The notes beneath the pieces are model-generated. The model saw only the letters and a program-made list of their open reading frames with translations, was not told the DNA's origin and searched no databases. Position numbers and translations under genes: made by a program. Positions 36,312-45,403 of a DNA stretch of 64,000 nt are shown piece after piece (position 1 is the first letter of the stretch; each line of letters begins with the position of its first letter). Origin of the DNA: DATFQE01 sp963733845 (GTDB lineage Bacteria; Actinomycetota; Thermoleophilia; Gaiellales; Gaiellaceae); assembly GCA_963733845.1 (NCBI GenBank), contig CAVTEM010000003.1, positions 1 through 64,000 on the forward strand. The letters are read 5' to 3'.

Positions 36312-37572
36312 GTGAGAGCAGTCCTGCTGACCGCCGCCGCCTCGCTCTGCGCGCTCGGCATCGCCAGCCCGACCGGTACGTCGAGCTCCGACCGGGCGGC
36401 CGCCAATCGACCCGCCACGGTGCTCGCGATCCGTGCCGACCGGCACGGCAGCCGGCTCCTCCGCCTCGACCGCCGGACGCTGGTTCCCGTCGGCAGAAAG
36501 CGCGTCGCGCTCGGGTCCAGTGCCGGCGCCTGGGCGCTCTCGCCTGACGGCAGCCGACTCGCGATCGGCGTCGAAGGCGCGCTCGGCCTTCGCATCGTCG
36601 ATGTGAAGAAAATGCGCGCCGTCGCGGAGGTGAAGACGCGGAACGGCCAGATCGAGGTCGCCGCCTGGCTCACGCCGCGCCGGATCGTGGGGTTGGAGCA
36701 GACGGGGATCTTCGTCGTCGATCCCGTAGCGCGGCGGCTGATCCGCACGGAGCCCTTGGAGGACTACGCGGTCGCGGTGGGCCGCACGGCCGACGAGCTC
36801 GTTCTCCTGCTCGCGCCACGGGACGAGCTGGGTTCGGCGCGCCTTGCGCTCGTGAACGCCGAAGGCGTCGTCCGCAGCGTCGTGCTCGACCGCATCCTGG
36901 CGGGCTCGCGCTTCCCGGCGGAGCCCGGGGCGACGGTCGGCGAGAACTGGCGCCCGGGACTCGCGCTGGACGCCGTCGGCGGCCGCGCCTTCGTCGTCGG
37001 CGGGGGCTCGCCGATCGCCGAGGTCGACCTGCGCTCGCTGACCGTGCGCTACCGCGAGCCGGCGAGGAAGGCGTCGCTGCTCGGCAGGCTGCGCTCCTGG
37101 CTCGAGCCGGAGGCGCACGCCAAGGGGCCGATCGTCGGCAGTCGGCGGACGGCGCGCTGGCTTGGCGGGGGCTTCCTCGCGTTCACCGGAGAGGATGGTC
37201 GTCTCGCCGGCTCCGAACGCGTCGACGCGACGGTGGCCGGGGTCACGCTCGTGGACACGAGCTCGTGGGAGGCGCGAACGCTCGTCGCGAGGGCGAACAC
37301 CATCGCCTTCGCCGCCGGCACGCTGGTCGCGTCGCTCTCCGATCCGTTCGACCCGCGCGCAGGCATCGGGCTGCGCGGCTACTCGCGCGAGGGAGAGCAG
37401 CGCTTCCACCTCTTCGGAGGGCAGCAGGTCGGTCTGATGGGGATGCTGGACGACCGCGCGTTCGTCGACGCGATCGGCGGAACCGCACGTGGTGCGCCTC
37501 GCCACGGGTCGCGCCGTGCGGTGGAACCGCGCGCCCGAGTCTCTGCTCGTCGGCAACATGCGCCGCTACTAG
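36312..37572 (+). CDS. Secreted beta-propeller-like protein, frameshifted near its end
   Basis: About 420 residues. A signal peptide (RAVLLTAAASLCALGIASPTG) is followed by WD40/propeller-like blades (LLRLDRRTLVPVGRKRVAL..AWALSPDGSRLAIGVEGALGLRIVDV and several similar units). The frame slips at about 37490; the proper end (VVRLATGRAVRWNRAPESLLVGNMRRY, stop TAG 37570-37572) is in the next frame. In the unshifted frame it would fuse falsely to the following gene. It probably lies outside the membrane; the function is unknown. GTG start. Confidence 0.75.
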
Positions 37573-37604
37573 CGCGGACCGCCGCCAACGCGCACCATGT
37601 TCGT

Positions 37605-38270
37605 GTGCGCGCCTTCGCAGTCGCCCTCCTCGTCGCGGTCCTGCTCCCGCCCGTTGCGGCGGCGCACCCGCGTGCCCAGGGCTACGCGCGTGGCTTCCAG
37701 TCCAAGATCCTCACCGTACGGCCCGAGGTCGCGGGTCTCGCGATCGCCGTCGTGGACGGCGACGATCGACTCCGGGTCGAGAACGAGACCGGGACCGACC
37801 TCGTGGTGCTCGGCTACGACGGCGAGCCGTATCTGCGCATCGGTCCCGGCGGCGTGCACCGCAACGAGCGCTCGCCCGCGGCTTATCTGAACCGGGACCG
37901 CTTCGCACGCGTCGCAGTGCCGCTGCGTGCCGACCCGGCGGCGAAGCCCGTCTGGCGGCGCGTGAGCCCGCGCCCGGCGTGGCAGTGGCACGACCACCGG
38001 ATCCAGTGGATGGGCGCCGGGCCACCCGTGCAGGTGCGGGACGCACCGGACCAGACGCACGTGATCTTCGACTGGCAGGTGCCTGCGCGCCTGGGCGAGC
38101 GCGCGCTGACCGTGACGGGACGGCTCGACTACGAGCCGCCGGCGGACGACGGCGCCTCGACGGCCCTGATCGCGGTCGTCGTGATCACGGGGATCGGGGC
38201 AGCGCTCGCGCTCGGACTGCTCCTCCTGCGCCTCCGCCGCGGCGAAGAGGCCGCCACGCAGGTCGGATGA
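37605..38270 (+). CDS. Secreted/membrane-anchored hypothetical protein
   Basis: 221 residues from the GTG at 37605. Signal peptide (RAFAVALLVAVLLPPVAAAHP), an extracellular domain with YARGFQSKILTVRPEVAGLAIAVVDGDDRLRVENETGTDLVVLGYDGEPYLRIGPGGVHRNERSPAAYLNRDR and a W-rich QWHDHRIQWMG patch, and a C-terminal membrane helix (ALIAVVVITGIGAALALGLLLLRLRR). A topology of one exported domain anchored at its C-terminus is clear. The domain resembles cell-surface proteins frequent in actinobacteria, with no proven function. It overlaps the Kelch gene by 4 nt. Confidence 0.8.
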   Translation: MRAFAVALLVAVLLPPVAAAHPRAQGYARGFQSKILTVRPEVAGLAIAVVDGDDRLRVENETGTDLVVLGYDGEPYLRIGPGGVHRNERSPAAYLNRDRFARVAVPLRADPAAKPVWRRVSPRPAWQWHDHRIQWMGAGPPVQVRDAPDQTHVIFDWQVPARLGERALTVTGRLDYEPPADDGASTALIAVVVITGIGAALALGLLLLRLRRGEEAATQVG

Positions 38271-39172
38271 TCCGGCTCGTCGCAATCGGATTGCTCGCGT
38301 CGCTGGCGGTCGGGTCCGGCGGCTGGCAGCGCGCGGCTCCGCTCCCGCTCGCGCGCTCGGAGGTCGGCGCCGCGTCTTACGGCACCGGGATCCTGATCGT
38401 CGGCGGCTACGTCGCCGGAGGTACCGGCAACACCGCCCGGGCCGACCTGTACCTGCCCGCCCGTAACCGTTGGCGGCGCCTGCCCGACTACCCGCTCGCG
38501 ATCGACCACGCCGCGGCGGCCGGTTCCGGTCCGCGCGCCTACATCGTCGGGGGCTTCGGCAAGGGCGGCAACCAGGTCCGAGCCGGTTACGTGCTCGAGC
38601 GGGGCCGGTGGCGCAAGCTGCCGCCGCTCCCGGCGGCGCGCGCCGCCGCCGGCGCGGCGATCGTCGGCGGCCGCCTTTACGTGGTCGGAGGCTTCGCCGG
38701 CGAGCGGCTCGCACGCGACATGCTCGTCCTCGACCTACGCACCCGGAAGTGGTCGGCGGCACCGGGGCCGACGCCGCGCGACCACCTCGGCGTCGCGGCG
38801 GTGGGAGGGCGCATCTACGCGGTCGGCGGCGAGAAGAGCGAGCCGGGCAGAGAACTCGCCCTGGTCGAGTCCTGGGCGCCCGGCGAGCGGCGCTGGACGC
38901 GCTTGCCGTCGATCTCGGCACCTCGCGGCGGCGTCGCAGTCACCGCCGTCGACGGAGCGCTCATCGCGGCAGGCGGGACCAATCTGCGCCGGCCCTTCTC
39001 CACGGTTCAGCGCCTGACCCCCGGCGCGGCTGCTTGGACGCGGCTACCGGGGCTGCGCACGGCCCGGCACAGCTTCGGCCTCGTCCCGGCGGGGCGGCGC
39101 GTGTACGCGATCGGCGGCGGCCAGTACGCGCTCTCGGTATCCTCGGCGAACGAGTACCTGGCGCTGCGCTAG
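38267..39172 (+). CDS. Secreted Kelch-repeat protein
   Basis: 301 residues. A short signal peptide (MIRLVAIGLLASLAVGSGG) and about six Kelch blades, each with a GG pair and a later W: GILIVGGYVAGG..W, AYIVGGFGKGG..W, LYVVGGFAG..W, IYAVGGEKS..W, LIAAGGTNL..W and VYAIGGGQ. A six-bladed extracellular propeller probably mediates protein or glycan contacts. It starts at ATGA overlapping the preceding gene, and the three genes 36312-39172 are likely one envelope operon. Confidence 0.87.
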   Translation: MIRLVAIGLLASLAVGSGGWQRAAPLPLARSEVGAASYGTGILIVGGYVAGGTGNTARADLYLPARNRWRRLPDYPLAIDHAAAAGSGPRAYIVGGFGKGGNQVRAGYVLERGRWRKLPPLPAARAAAGAAIVGGRLYVVGGFAGERLARDMLVLDLRTRKWSAAPGPTPRDHLGVAAVGGRIYAVGGEKSEPGRELALVESWAPGERRWTRLPSISAPRGGVAVTAVDGALIAAGGTNLRRPFSTVQRLTPGAAAWTRLPGLRTARHSFGLVPAGRRVYAIGGGQYALSVSSANEYLALR

Positions 39173-39213
39173 GGCGCTTTCGCAGGGACTTTCCGGGCTG
39201 TCCGGAGCGTTTC

Positions 39214-39219
39214 TACACT
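39214..39219 (+). promoter_or_regulatory. -10 box of cyclase-AAA-TPR gene (leaderless)
   Basis: TACACT, 6 nt before the ATG at 39226. Confidence 0.5.
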
Positions 39220-39225
39220 TGAGGG

Positions 39226-42183
39226 ATGGAACGCAAGCTGGCAACTGTCGTTTTCGTGGACCTGGTCGACTCGACCGGGCTGGTCGCGAGCGCCGATCCG
39301 GAGGTCGTGCGCCGCCGCGTGACGCGGTTCTTCGAGCGCGTCTCGCAGCGCATCCAGATGCACGGAGGCAAGGTCGAGAAGTTCGCCGGCGACGCCGTGA
39401 TGGCCGCCTTCGGCATTCCGCAGGCCCACGAGGACGACGCCGAGCGTGCGGTTCGCGCCTCGCTGTCGATCCTGGAGTCCATGCGCGAGCTCGGCCTCGA
39501 GGCGCGCGTCGGCATCGAGTCGGGTGAGGTCGTCGCCGACAGCAGCGACTCGACCTTCGCCACCGGCGAGGCCGTCAACGTCGCGGCCCGCCTCCAGCAG
39601 CAGGCGGAGGCCGGGCAGATCCTGCTCGGGTCCGGCACCCATCGCCTGACGCTCGGCCGGATCCAGGCCGAGGACCTCGGCCCGATCCAGCTGCGCGGTC
39701 TCGAGCGCCCGATCTGGACCTGGGCGGCGGTCGGCGTCAACGGCCGGGCGGGCGGCGGGCGCGCGGCCGAGGCGCCGTTCGTCGGCCGCGAGCACGAAGG
39801 AGAACTGCTCGAGAACACGTTCGCACGCGCCGTCCGCGACCGCCGCGGCCACCTGTTCACCGTCTACGGCGACCCGGGCGTGGGCAAGACGCGGCTCGCG
39901 CAGGAGTTCCTGTCCGGGCTGGAGGGGGCGACCGTCCTCGCCGGACGTGCTCTGCCCTACGGTGAGAGCATCACGTACTGGCCGCTCGCCGAGATGGTGA
40001 AGGCGAGCGCCGACATCGCCGACGACGACCCGCTCGACGTCGCGATCGAGAAGCTGCGCGCCTGTTGCCCGGCCGAGGCCGTCGCCGATCTGCTCGGCCT
40101 CGCCACCGGCGTGCTCGAGGCCGTGCACGGGGAGCGCAGCCAGCAGGAGATCGCCTGGGCGGCTCGCGAGTGGGCCGAGGTGATGGCCGGCGTGCAGCCG
40201 CTCGTGCTCGTCTTCGAGGACATCCACTGGGCCGAGGAGCCACTGCTCGACCTGATCGAGCACCTCGCCTCCTGGGTGCGTGAGGCTCCCGTGCTGATCC
40301 TCTGCCTGTCCCGACCCGAGCTGCTCGACGTGCGGCCGGAGTGGGGCGGCGGGCGCGTCCGCGCAACGGCGATCGAGCTCGAGGCCCTCGGCTCGGCGGA
40401 GAGCGAGGAGCTGGCCGACGCGCTGCTCGACGCCGCGCAGGGGCCGATCGACGAGGGTGCCAGGCGCGTACTGCTCGAGAAGACCGAGGGCAACCCACTC
40501 TTCCTCGAGGAGACCGTGCGCATGCTGTCCGAGGCCGGGGGCGGCTCCGCCGAGCAGATCCCGGACACCGTCCAGGCACTGATCGCGGCCCGGATCGACC
40601 GGCTCGGGCCGCAGGAGCGCACGGTGCTCCAGCGCGCGTCGGTGATCGGGCGCACCTTCTGGGGTGGGGCGATCGACCATCTCGCGCCGGAGCTGGAGGA
40701 CGTGGCGTGCGTGCTCGACGACCTCATGCTGCGTGACTTCGTCATGCGCGAGTCCCGCTCGACGATCACCGGGGAGAGCGCGTACCGCTTCAAGCACGTC
40801 CTCATCCGCGAGGTCGCCTACGGTGGCCTCGCCAAGTCCTCGCGCGCCAAGCACCACCTCCGCTTTGCCGACTGGCTCAGCGAGCGGGCGGGCGACGAGC
40901 TGCTCGAGATCCGCGCCTTCCACCTCGATCAGGCGAGTGCCCTGCTCGCGGAGCTGGATGGCGCTCCGCCTGCGGACCTGGCCACGCGCGCAGCAGAGGT
41001 GCTCGAGCATGCGGGGAGGCGCGCCCTCTCGCGCGAGGCCTATCGCGCAGCGCGTCATCTGCTCCTGAGGTCGGTCGAGCTGGAGCCGACTCTGGAGCGC
41101 CGCTGGTTCGCCGCGCGCGCCGCCGCACGCATGAACGATTGGCTGGCGGTGCCGCCGGAGATGGAGGGCGTTCGCGAAGCGGCCCACGAGGCGGGCGAGC
41201 ACAAGCTCGAAGGTCGCGCGTTGACCGCACTCGCCGAGGTGGCGCTGTACCGCGACGCCGACGTCTCGCGGGCGCGTGAGCTCCTCGACGAGGCGCTCGA
41301 CGTCCTCGGCGACGTCACCCATCCGGACACGCGCTTCGAGGCGCTGATGGCACGGTCGCAGATCGGCGGCTGGGTCGGCGATTTCGAGGTCTCCGATCGC
41401 TTCCAGCGCAAGGCGCTCGAGGTCGCGCAGGAGTCCGGGCGGAAGGACCTGGAGACGAACGCGGTCGAGGCCCTGGCGATGAGCTACCTCCACCGGCTCG
41501 ATCTCGAGGAGGCGCGGCCGCTCGTCTACCGCGCGCTCGACCTCGCCGCCGAGAGCGGCAGCGTTCACGCTCGCGCGAAGGCACTCGAGTCGCTCGGCAT
41601 GTACCACAAGATTCGCGACGAGTGGGATCAGGCCGAGGCGGCTCAACGGGAAGCGCTCGAGCTCTACCGCGAGCTGGACAACCGGACCGGCGTGGCCGGG
41701 ATGCTCCAGCACCTCGGCCGCGTAGCGCACGCGCGCGGCGAGCTCGACGACGCCGAGCGCTACTACCGCGAGGCGATCAGGATTCTCAAGCCGCTGGGCG
41801 AGCGCGGACACCTCTGCGAGAACGAACGGAAGCTCGCTCAGCTGCTCGTCGAGCGCGGCAAGGTCGACGAGGCGGAACGGGTGGCGCTGGAGGCGCGCGA
41901 GACCGTAGGCCCCGAGGACGCCGTCTCGCAGCTCACGACCGCATTGGCGCTCGGCGTCGTCCGCGCCGCGCAGCGTCGAGACGTCGAGGCGGAACGCCTG
42001 TTGCGCCTGGCCGTGGACGGGCTCCATCGTTCGGCATTCCGCGCCTCGGAGCCCGAGGCGCTCCGGTACCTGATCGGCTTCCTGTGCGATCGCGGCCGCG
42101 CCGAGGAGGCTGTGCCCTTCGAAGCTCGGCTCGCCGAGCTGGATCTGGTCGTCCCGACCGAGCCCGCCGCCCGGATCGCCTGA
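39226..42183 (+). CDS. Class III adenylate/guanylate cyclase fused to AAA ATPase and TPR repeats
   Basis: 985 residues. Cyclase domain (about 1-165): metal Asp in VVFVDLVDST, second Asp in KFAGDAVMAAFGIPQ, GIESGEVVADS and GEAVNVAARLQQQA. STAND/AAA module (about 180-520): FVGREHE, Walker A GDPGVGKTRLAQEF, Walker B LVLVFEDIHWAEEPLLDLI and NPLFLEETVRML. C-terminal half: TPR-like helices (for example RGELDDAERYYREAIRILKPLGE). This is the architecture of large actinobacterial cyclase regulators that couple nucleotide binding to cyclic nucleotide output; the small CNBD protein at 499-897 could be a reader of such a signal, though this is speculation. Confidence 0.9.
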   Translation: MERKLATVVFVDLVDSTGLVASADPEVVRRRVTRFFERVSQRIQMHGGKVEKFAGDAVMAAFGIPQAHEDDAERAVRASLSILESMRELGLEARVGIESGEVVADSSDSTFATGEAVNVAARLQQQAEAGQILLGSGTHRLTLGRIQAEDLGPIQLRGLERPIWTWAAVGVNGRAGGGRAAEAPFVGREHEGELLENTFARAVRDRRGHLFTVYGDPGVGKTRLAQEFLSGLEGATVLAGRALPYGESITYWPLAEMVKASADIADDDPLDVAIEKLRACCPAEAVADLLGLATGVLEAVHGERSQQEIAWAAREWAEVMAGVQPLVLVFEDIHWAEEPLLDLIEHLASWVREAPVLILCLSRPELLDVRPEWGGGRVRATAIELEALGSAESEELADALLDAAQGPIDEGARRVLLEKTEGNPLFLEETVRMLSEAGGGSAEQIPDTVQALIAARIDRLGPQERTVLQRASVIGRTFWGGAIDHLAPELEDVACVLDDLMLRDFVMRESRSTITGESAYRFKHVLIREVAYGGLAKSSRAKHHLRFADWLSERAGDELLEIRAFHLDQASALLAELDGAPPADLATRAAEVLEHAGRRALSREAYRAARHLLLRSVELEPTLERRWFAARAAARMNDWLAVPPEMEGVREAAHEAGEHKLEGRALTALAEVALYRDADVSRARELLDEALDVLGDVTHPDTRFEALMARSQIGGWVGDFEVSDRFQRKALEVAQESGRKDLETNAVEALAMSYLHRLDLEEARPLVYRALDLAAESGSVHARAKALESLGMYHKIRDEWDQAEAAQREALELYRELDNRTGVAGMLQHLGRVAHARGELDDAERYYREAIRILKPLGERGHLCENERKLAQLLVERGKVDEAERVALEARETVGPEDAVSQLTTALALGVVRAAQRRDVEAERLLRLAVDGLHRSAFRASEPEALRYLIGFLCDRGRAEEAVPFEARLAELDLVVPTEPAARIA

Positions 42184-42195
42184 TTCGCTAGCGGG

Positions 42196-43023
42196 TTACA
42201 GCCGGCTGGCCGAGCCCGTCAGGATTCCGCGGATCGCCTGATTCGACTCCTCGTCGGGCGACTCGGTGATCACGGTCGCCGGGCGTTCGAAGCGGGCGAG
42301 GGCCTCCCCGAGCGGCTCGGCGCGGAGCGTGCCCTCACCGTAGGGCAGGTGCTTCGTCTCGTTTCGGTTGGCGAACTGGATGTCCGAGAAGTGGATGTGG
42401 AAGGGCGCGCCGGGCTCGAGCACCTCGTCCGCCGCGGCCAGCGCCTGTGCGAAGGGCTCGACGTCCGTGAAGGCGCCGTCGCTCGTGGCGTGCATGTGCG
42501 CGAAGTCCAGCACCGGCCGCACCCAGTCGAGCCGCCGCGAGATCTCGACGACGTCCTCGGCGGAGCCCAGGTCGCGCACGCGGCCCATCACCTCGATCCC
42601 GAACGGGACCGCGCGGTCCTTGCCCTCGAGCCGCTCGCGCAGCTCCGCGAGCTGCTCCACGACCGAGTCGATCGCCTCGCTCCGCTCGCGGCCGAGCAGG
42701 AAGCCCGGGTGGAAGACCACGACCTCGGCGCCCGCACTCTTCGCGACACCCGCCGAGTGGTCCAGCATCCCGACCGCCATCCGCTGCTTCTTGTCGCGCT
42801 CGACGTGGCCCATGAAGCCGGCGATCGGGGCGTGGACGGAGAGGGCGATGTCCGCCTCGCGGGCGAGCTCACCGAAGCGCTCGGCCCACGGGTAGTCCAT
42901 CCAGAACTTCTGCTCGAAATCGATCTCGCACGCGGTGTACCCGCGCTCGAGCAGGAGCTCGACCGCCGCCTCGGGGCTCTCCTGTGACGGAACGCGGGCG
43001 GGGCCGTAGCGAAGCAGAGCCAT
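42196..43023 (-). CDS. nfo: Endonuclease-IV-like AP endonuclease (TIM barrel)
   Basis: 275 residues. The metal-ligand motifs of the Nfo / xylose-isomerase-like barrel are in order: LSVHAPIAGF (about 60-69), VVVFHPGFLLG (about 99-109), GIEVMGRV (about 143-150), PVLDFAHMHA (about 170-179), FHIHFSDI (about 204-211), YGEGTLRAEP and VITESPDE. Repair of abasic sites is the likely role; a sugar-isomerase-type activity is the alternative. ATG start, 6 nt after TAGCCT. Confidence 0.85.
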   Translation of the reverse strand: MALLRYGPARVPSQESPEAAVELLLERGYTACEIDFEQKFWMDYPWAERFGELAREADIALSVHAPIAGFMGHVERDKKQRMAVGMLDHSAGVAKSAGAEVVVFHPGFLLGRERSEAIDSVVEQLAELRERLEGKDRAVPFGIEVMGRVRDLGSAEDVVEISRRLDWVRPVLDFAHMHATSDGAFTDVEPFAQALAAADEVLEPGAPFHIHFSDIQFANRNETKHLPYGEGTLRAEPLGEALARFERPATVITESPDEESNQAIRGILTGSASRL

Positions 43024-43029
43024 CTGCTG

Positions 43030-43035
43030 AGGCTA
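43030..43035 (-). promoter_or_regulatory. -10 box of nfo-like gene (leaderless)
   Basis: TAGCCT on the minus strand, 6 nt before the ATG at 43023. Confidence 0.5.
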
Positions 43036-43098
43036 GCCGGTCGAGGCTCGCTCGCGGGTTGATACGGTCGTCGCCGATCCCCGGTGAAAGGAGGAAGC

Positions 43099-43932
43099 AT
43101 GTGTCTTCCCGGTACGGTCGAAGTCGTTCGCGAGCAGGCCGAGCAGGACGGCCGCCGGATCGACAGGAGGACGGTGCTCGCGGGTGGAGTCGCGGCGGCC
43201 GTCGCAGCGGCGTTCCCAGCCGGCGCGCTCGCGCACGGACGGCCGAAGAAGAGGCGCGTCAAGGACCTGACGCACGTCTTCACCGCCGGCTTTCCGGTCT
43301 ACACGTTCGACCCGCCGAGCAGGCGGACGCTCGTCACGATCCCCGGCGGCGGCTTCTACGCGCAGCAGTGGACGTTCGGCGAGCACTCGGGCACGCACAT
43401 GGACGCTCCGGGCCACTTCGTGGCCGGCGGCAGGTTCTCGCCCGACATCACGCCCGAAGAGCTGCTCGTCCCGATCGTGGTGATCGACATCTCGTCACGC
43501 GCCGCGCGCGAGCCCGACGCGATCGTCACGGTCGACGACCTGCGCCGTCACGAGCGCCGGCACGGGCGCATTCCCGAGGGAGCGCTCGTGGCCATGGACT
43601 CGGGCTGGGCGAGCAAGGTCGACGATCCGCTCGAGTTCAAGGGCGGCGCCACGCCCGCGGACTACCACTTCCCCGGGTTCGGCCTCGACGCCGCGATGTG
43701 GCTGGCGGAGCGCAGGAACGTGACGGCCATCGGCGTCGACACGCTCAGCCTCGACCCGGGCAACTCGACCACGTTCCCCGTCCACGTCAACTACCTGGCC
43801 ACCGACCGCTACGGGCTTGAGGCCCTGGCCAACCTGGACGGGATCCCGCCGTCCGGAGCCGTCGCCTACGTCGGCCTGATTCCGTGGGAGGAAGGCTCCG
43901 GCGGCCCGTGCCGGGTGATCGCGACCTGGTAG
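43099..43932 (+). CDS. Cyclase-family (kynurenine-formamidase-like) hydrolase with Tat signal
   Basis: 277 residues. IDRRTVLAGGVAAAVAAAFPAGALAH (about 22-47) is a twin-arginine signal, so the protein is exported folded. The mature part has the metal motif HSGTHMDAPGHF (about 100-111) and the late AIGVDTLSLDPG segment of the cyclase/KynB family of Mn or Zn amidohydrolases. The substrate is unknown. AGGAGG stands 6 nt before the ATG. The next feature is the palindromic repeat copy B. Confidence 0.88.
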   Translation: MCLPGTVEVVREQAEQDGRRIDRRTVLAGGVAAAVAAAFPAGALAHGRPKKRRVKDLTHVFTAGFPVYTFDPPSRRTLVTIPGGGFYAQQWTFGEHSGTHMDAPGHFVAGGRFSPDITPEELLVPIVVIDISSRAAREPDAIVTVDDLRRHERRHGRIPEGALVAMDSGWASKVDDPLEFKGGATPADYHFPGFGLDAAMWLAERRNVTAIGVDTLSLDPGNSTTFPVHVNYLATDRYGLEALANLDGIPPSGAVAYVGLIPWEEGSGGPCRVIATW

Positions 43933-43937
43933 GCCCC

Positions 43938-44021
43938 AGGGAGGATTTGGTGGAACGTTGCTCGTCGTCGGGGCGAGCAGCGCGGCCCGGCGGCTCAGCG
44001 TCGTTTCGCCAAGCCCTCCCT
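43938..44021. repeat. Palindromic dispersed repeat, copy B
   Basis: Left arm AGGGAGGATTTGGTGGAACG (43938-43957), right arm CGTTTCGCCAAGCCCTCCCT (44002-44021), 16 of 20 positions complementary plus G-U pairs. The internal CTCAGCGTCGTTTCGCCAAG matches 19 of 20 bases in copy C. A nested GCTCG...CGAGC hairpin lies in the loop. It lies between two convergent genes. Confidence 0.65.
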
Positions 44022-44023
44022 AT

Positions 44024-44266
44024 CTAGGCTTCCGACTTGCGCTCGGCGCGCCGCGGCGGGATGCGGTAGCCGTGCTCCTCGCAGAGCGAGCCCGGCTGCT
44101 CCTCGGTGAGCGCGTCGCAGTAGCCCTTGCCGTAGGCGGCGCGGATGAAGGCCGCGACCACATCCAGGTTCCAGTCGTCGACGTCGTCCGCCTCACGCCA
44201 GAGGTCGGCGAGGCGCAGGTCGATGTCGAGCTCGAGCAGGTCGATGCGGGATGGACGCTTGGGCAT
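44024..44266 (-). CDS. Small conserved hypothetical protein
   Basis: 80 residues from the ATG at 44266, set by TACGCT 6 nt upstream (the frame is open to 44353). The sequence PKRPSRIDLLELDIDLRLADLWREADDVDDWNLDVVAAFIRAAYGKGYCDALTEE..LCEEHGYRIPPRR is acidic and helical, with two cysteines. No family or function is assigned. Confidence 0.72.
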   Translation of the reverse strand: MPKRPSRIDLLELDIDLRLADLWREADDVDDWNLDVVAAFIRAAYGKGYCDALTEEQPGSLCEEHGYRIPPRRAERKSEA

Positions 44267-44272
44267 GCACGA

Positions 44273-44278
44273 AGCGTA
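44273..44278 (-). promoter_or_regulatory. -10 box for the gene at 44266 (leaderless)
   Basis: TACGCT on the minus strand, 6 nt before the ATG. Confidence 0.5.
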
Positions 44279-44300
44279 CGAACGGGGTCGGACGGCGTGA

Positions 44301-45362
44301 CTAGTGCCCGCGCCTGCGTTTCTTCGGCCGCGCGCGAGGCCGCTCCGCGGCACGGCGGATCACGGGAAGCTCTTCGAGGCTCATTCCCGCACCGGTGGCG
44401 ACGCAGGTGAGCGGCGAATCGGCCCGATAGACGGGGAGTTGAGTCTCGAACCGCATCAGCTCGTCGAGCCCGCGCAGGAGCGCGCCGCCTCCAACCAGGA
44501 CGATCCCGCGGTTGGCGATGTCCGCAGCGAGCTCAGGCGGAGTCGCCTCCAGGGTTTCCTTCACCGACTCGATGATCTGCCGCACGGGCCGCCGAAGCGC
44601 TTCCCGAACCTCGTCCGCGGACAGCGAGCTCCGCCTGAGGCCGCCTGTCACCAGATCGCGTCCGCTCACCTCCGTGGCCGAAGGAACGTCGCCGGCGTCG
44701 AGCGCAGAGCCGACCTCGATCTTCGCCTCTTCGGCGCTCTCCTGACCGATCAGGAGCTTGAGGTTGTCCCGGACGAACCGCACGATCGCCTCGTCCATCT
44801 CGTAGCCGCCGACACGCAGCGAGCGGGCGACCACGATCCCACCGAGGGAGATCACCGCCACTTCGGTCGTCCCTCCGCCGATGTCGACGACCATGCTTCC
44901 GCTCGGCTCTGCGATCGGCAGCCCCGCCCCGATCGCTCCTGCCATCGGCTCTTCGATCAGGGCGGCCTCTCGCGCTCCGGCAGTGAGGGTCGCTTCCTTC
45001 ACGGCCCGTTCCTCGACGTCGGTGATGCCGCTCGGGACGCAGAGGACGACGCGTCGATGTGTTCGGCGATGGCCGTTGGCCTTCGCCAGGAAACGACGCA
45101 GCATCTGCTCGGTGACCTCGTAGTCCGCGATCACGCCGTGCCGAAGCGGACGAGTGGCCCGGATCCGCGCCGGGGTGCGCCCGATCATCCGTTTCGCCTC
45201 GTCGCCTACCGCCTGGACCGCGCCGTTCGTCTCGTCGATCGCGATGACGGATGGCTCGAACAGGACGATTCCCTCGCCGCGGATGTAGACGACCGTGTTC
45301 GCGGTCCCCAGGTCCACGGCCATGTCCCGGCCGTGTCCCCGCAGGTGACGCAGGAGCCCCAC
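44301..45362 (-). CDS. mreB: Rod-shape-determining actin homologue MreB
   Basis: 353 residues. ATP-dependent filament that organises cell-wall synthesis under the membrane. Actin-fold nucleotide motifs are clear: MAVDLGTANTVVYIRGEGIVLFEPSVIAI (phosphate 1), MVVDIGGGTTEVAVISLGGIV (phosphate 2, about 160-180) and GIVLVGGGALLRGLDELM (adenosine, about 285-302). The typical mreC-mreD-pbp2 genes do not follow, so it is an isolated copy. The C-terminal RPKKRRRGH tail is short and basic. GTG start. Confidence 0.92.
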   Translation of the reverse strand: MGLLRHLRGHGRDMAVDLGTANTVVYIRGEGIVLFEPSVIAIDETNGAVQAVGDEAKRMIGRTPARIRATRPLRHGVIADYEVTEQMLRRFLAKANGHRRTHRRVVLCVPSGITDVEERAVKEATLTAGAREAALIEEPMAGAIGAGLPIAEPSGSMVVDIGGGTTEVAVISLGGIVVARSLRVGGYEMDEAIVRFVRDNLKLLIGQESAEEAKIEVGSALDAGDVPSATEVSGRDLVTGGLRRSSLSADEVREALRRPVRQIIESVKETLEATPPELAADIANRGIVLVGGGALLRGLDELMRFETQLPVYRADSPLTCVATGAGMSLEELPVIRRAAERPRARPKKRRRGH

Positions 45363-45391
45363 GGGCCTTCATTCCAGCACGAACAGGCCCT

Positions 45392-45397
45392 TACGCT
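45392..45397 (+). promoter_or_regulatory. -10 box of GNAT gene at 45404 (leaderless)
   Basis: TACGCT, 6 nt before the ATG. Confidence 0.5.
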
Positions 45398-45403
45398 TGG
45401 CGC

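Noticed and set aside
36312..38270. A single 680-residue propeller-membrane fusion protein
   Set aside because: The join is out of frame at about 37490; a proper stop at 37570-37572 and a separate signal peptide from 37605 show two genes.
39169..42027. 952-codon open frame antisense to the cyclase-AAA-TPR gene
   Set aside because: Shadow frame of a conserved gene; no domain or plausible start context.
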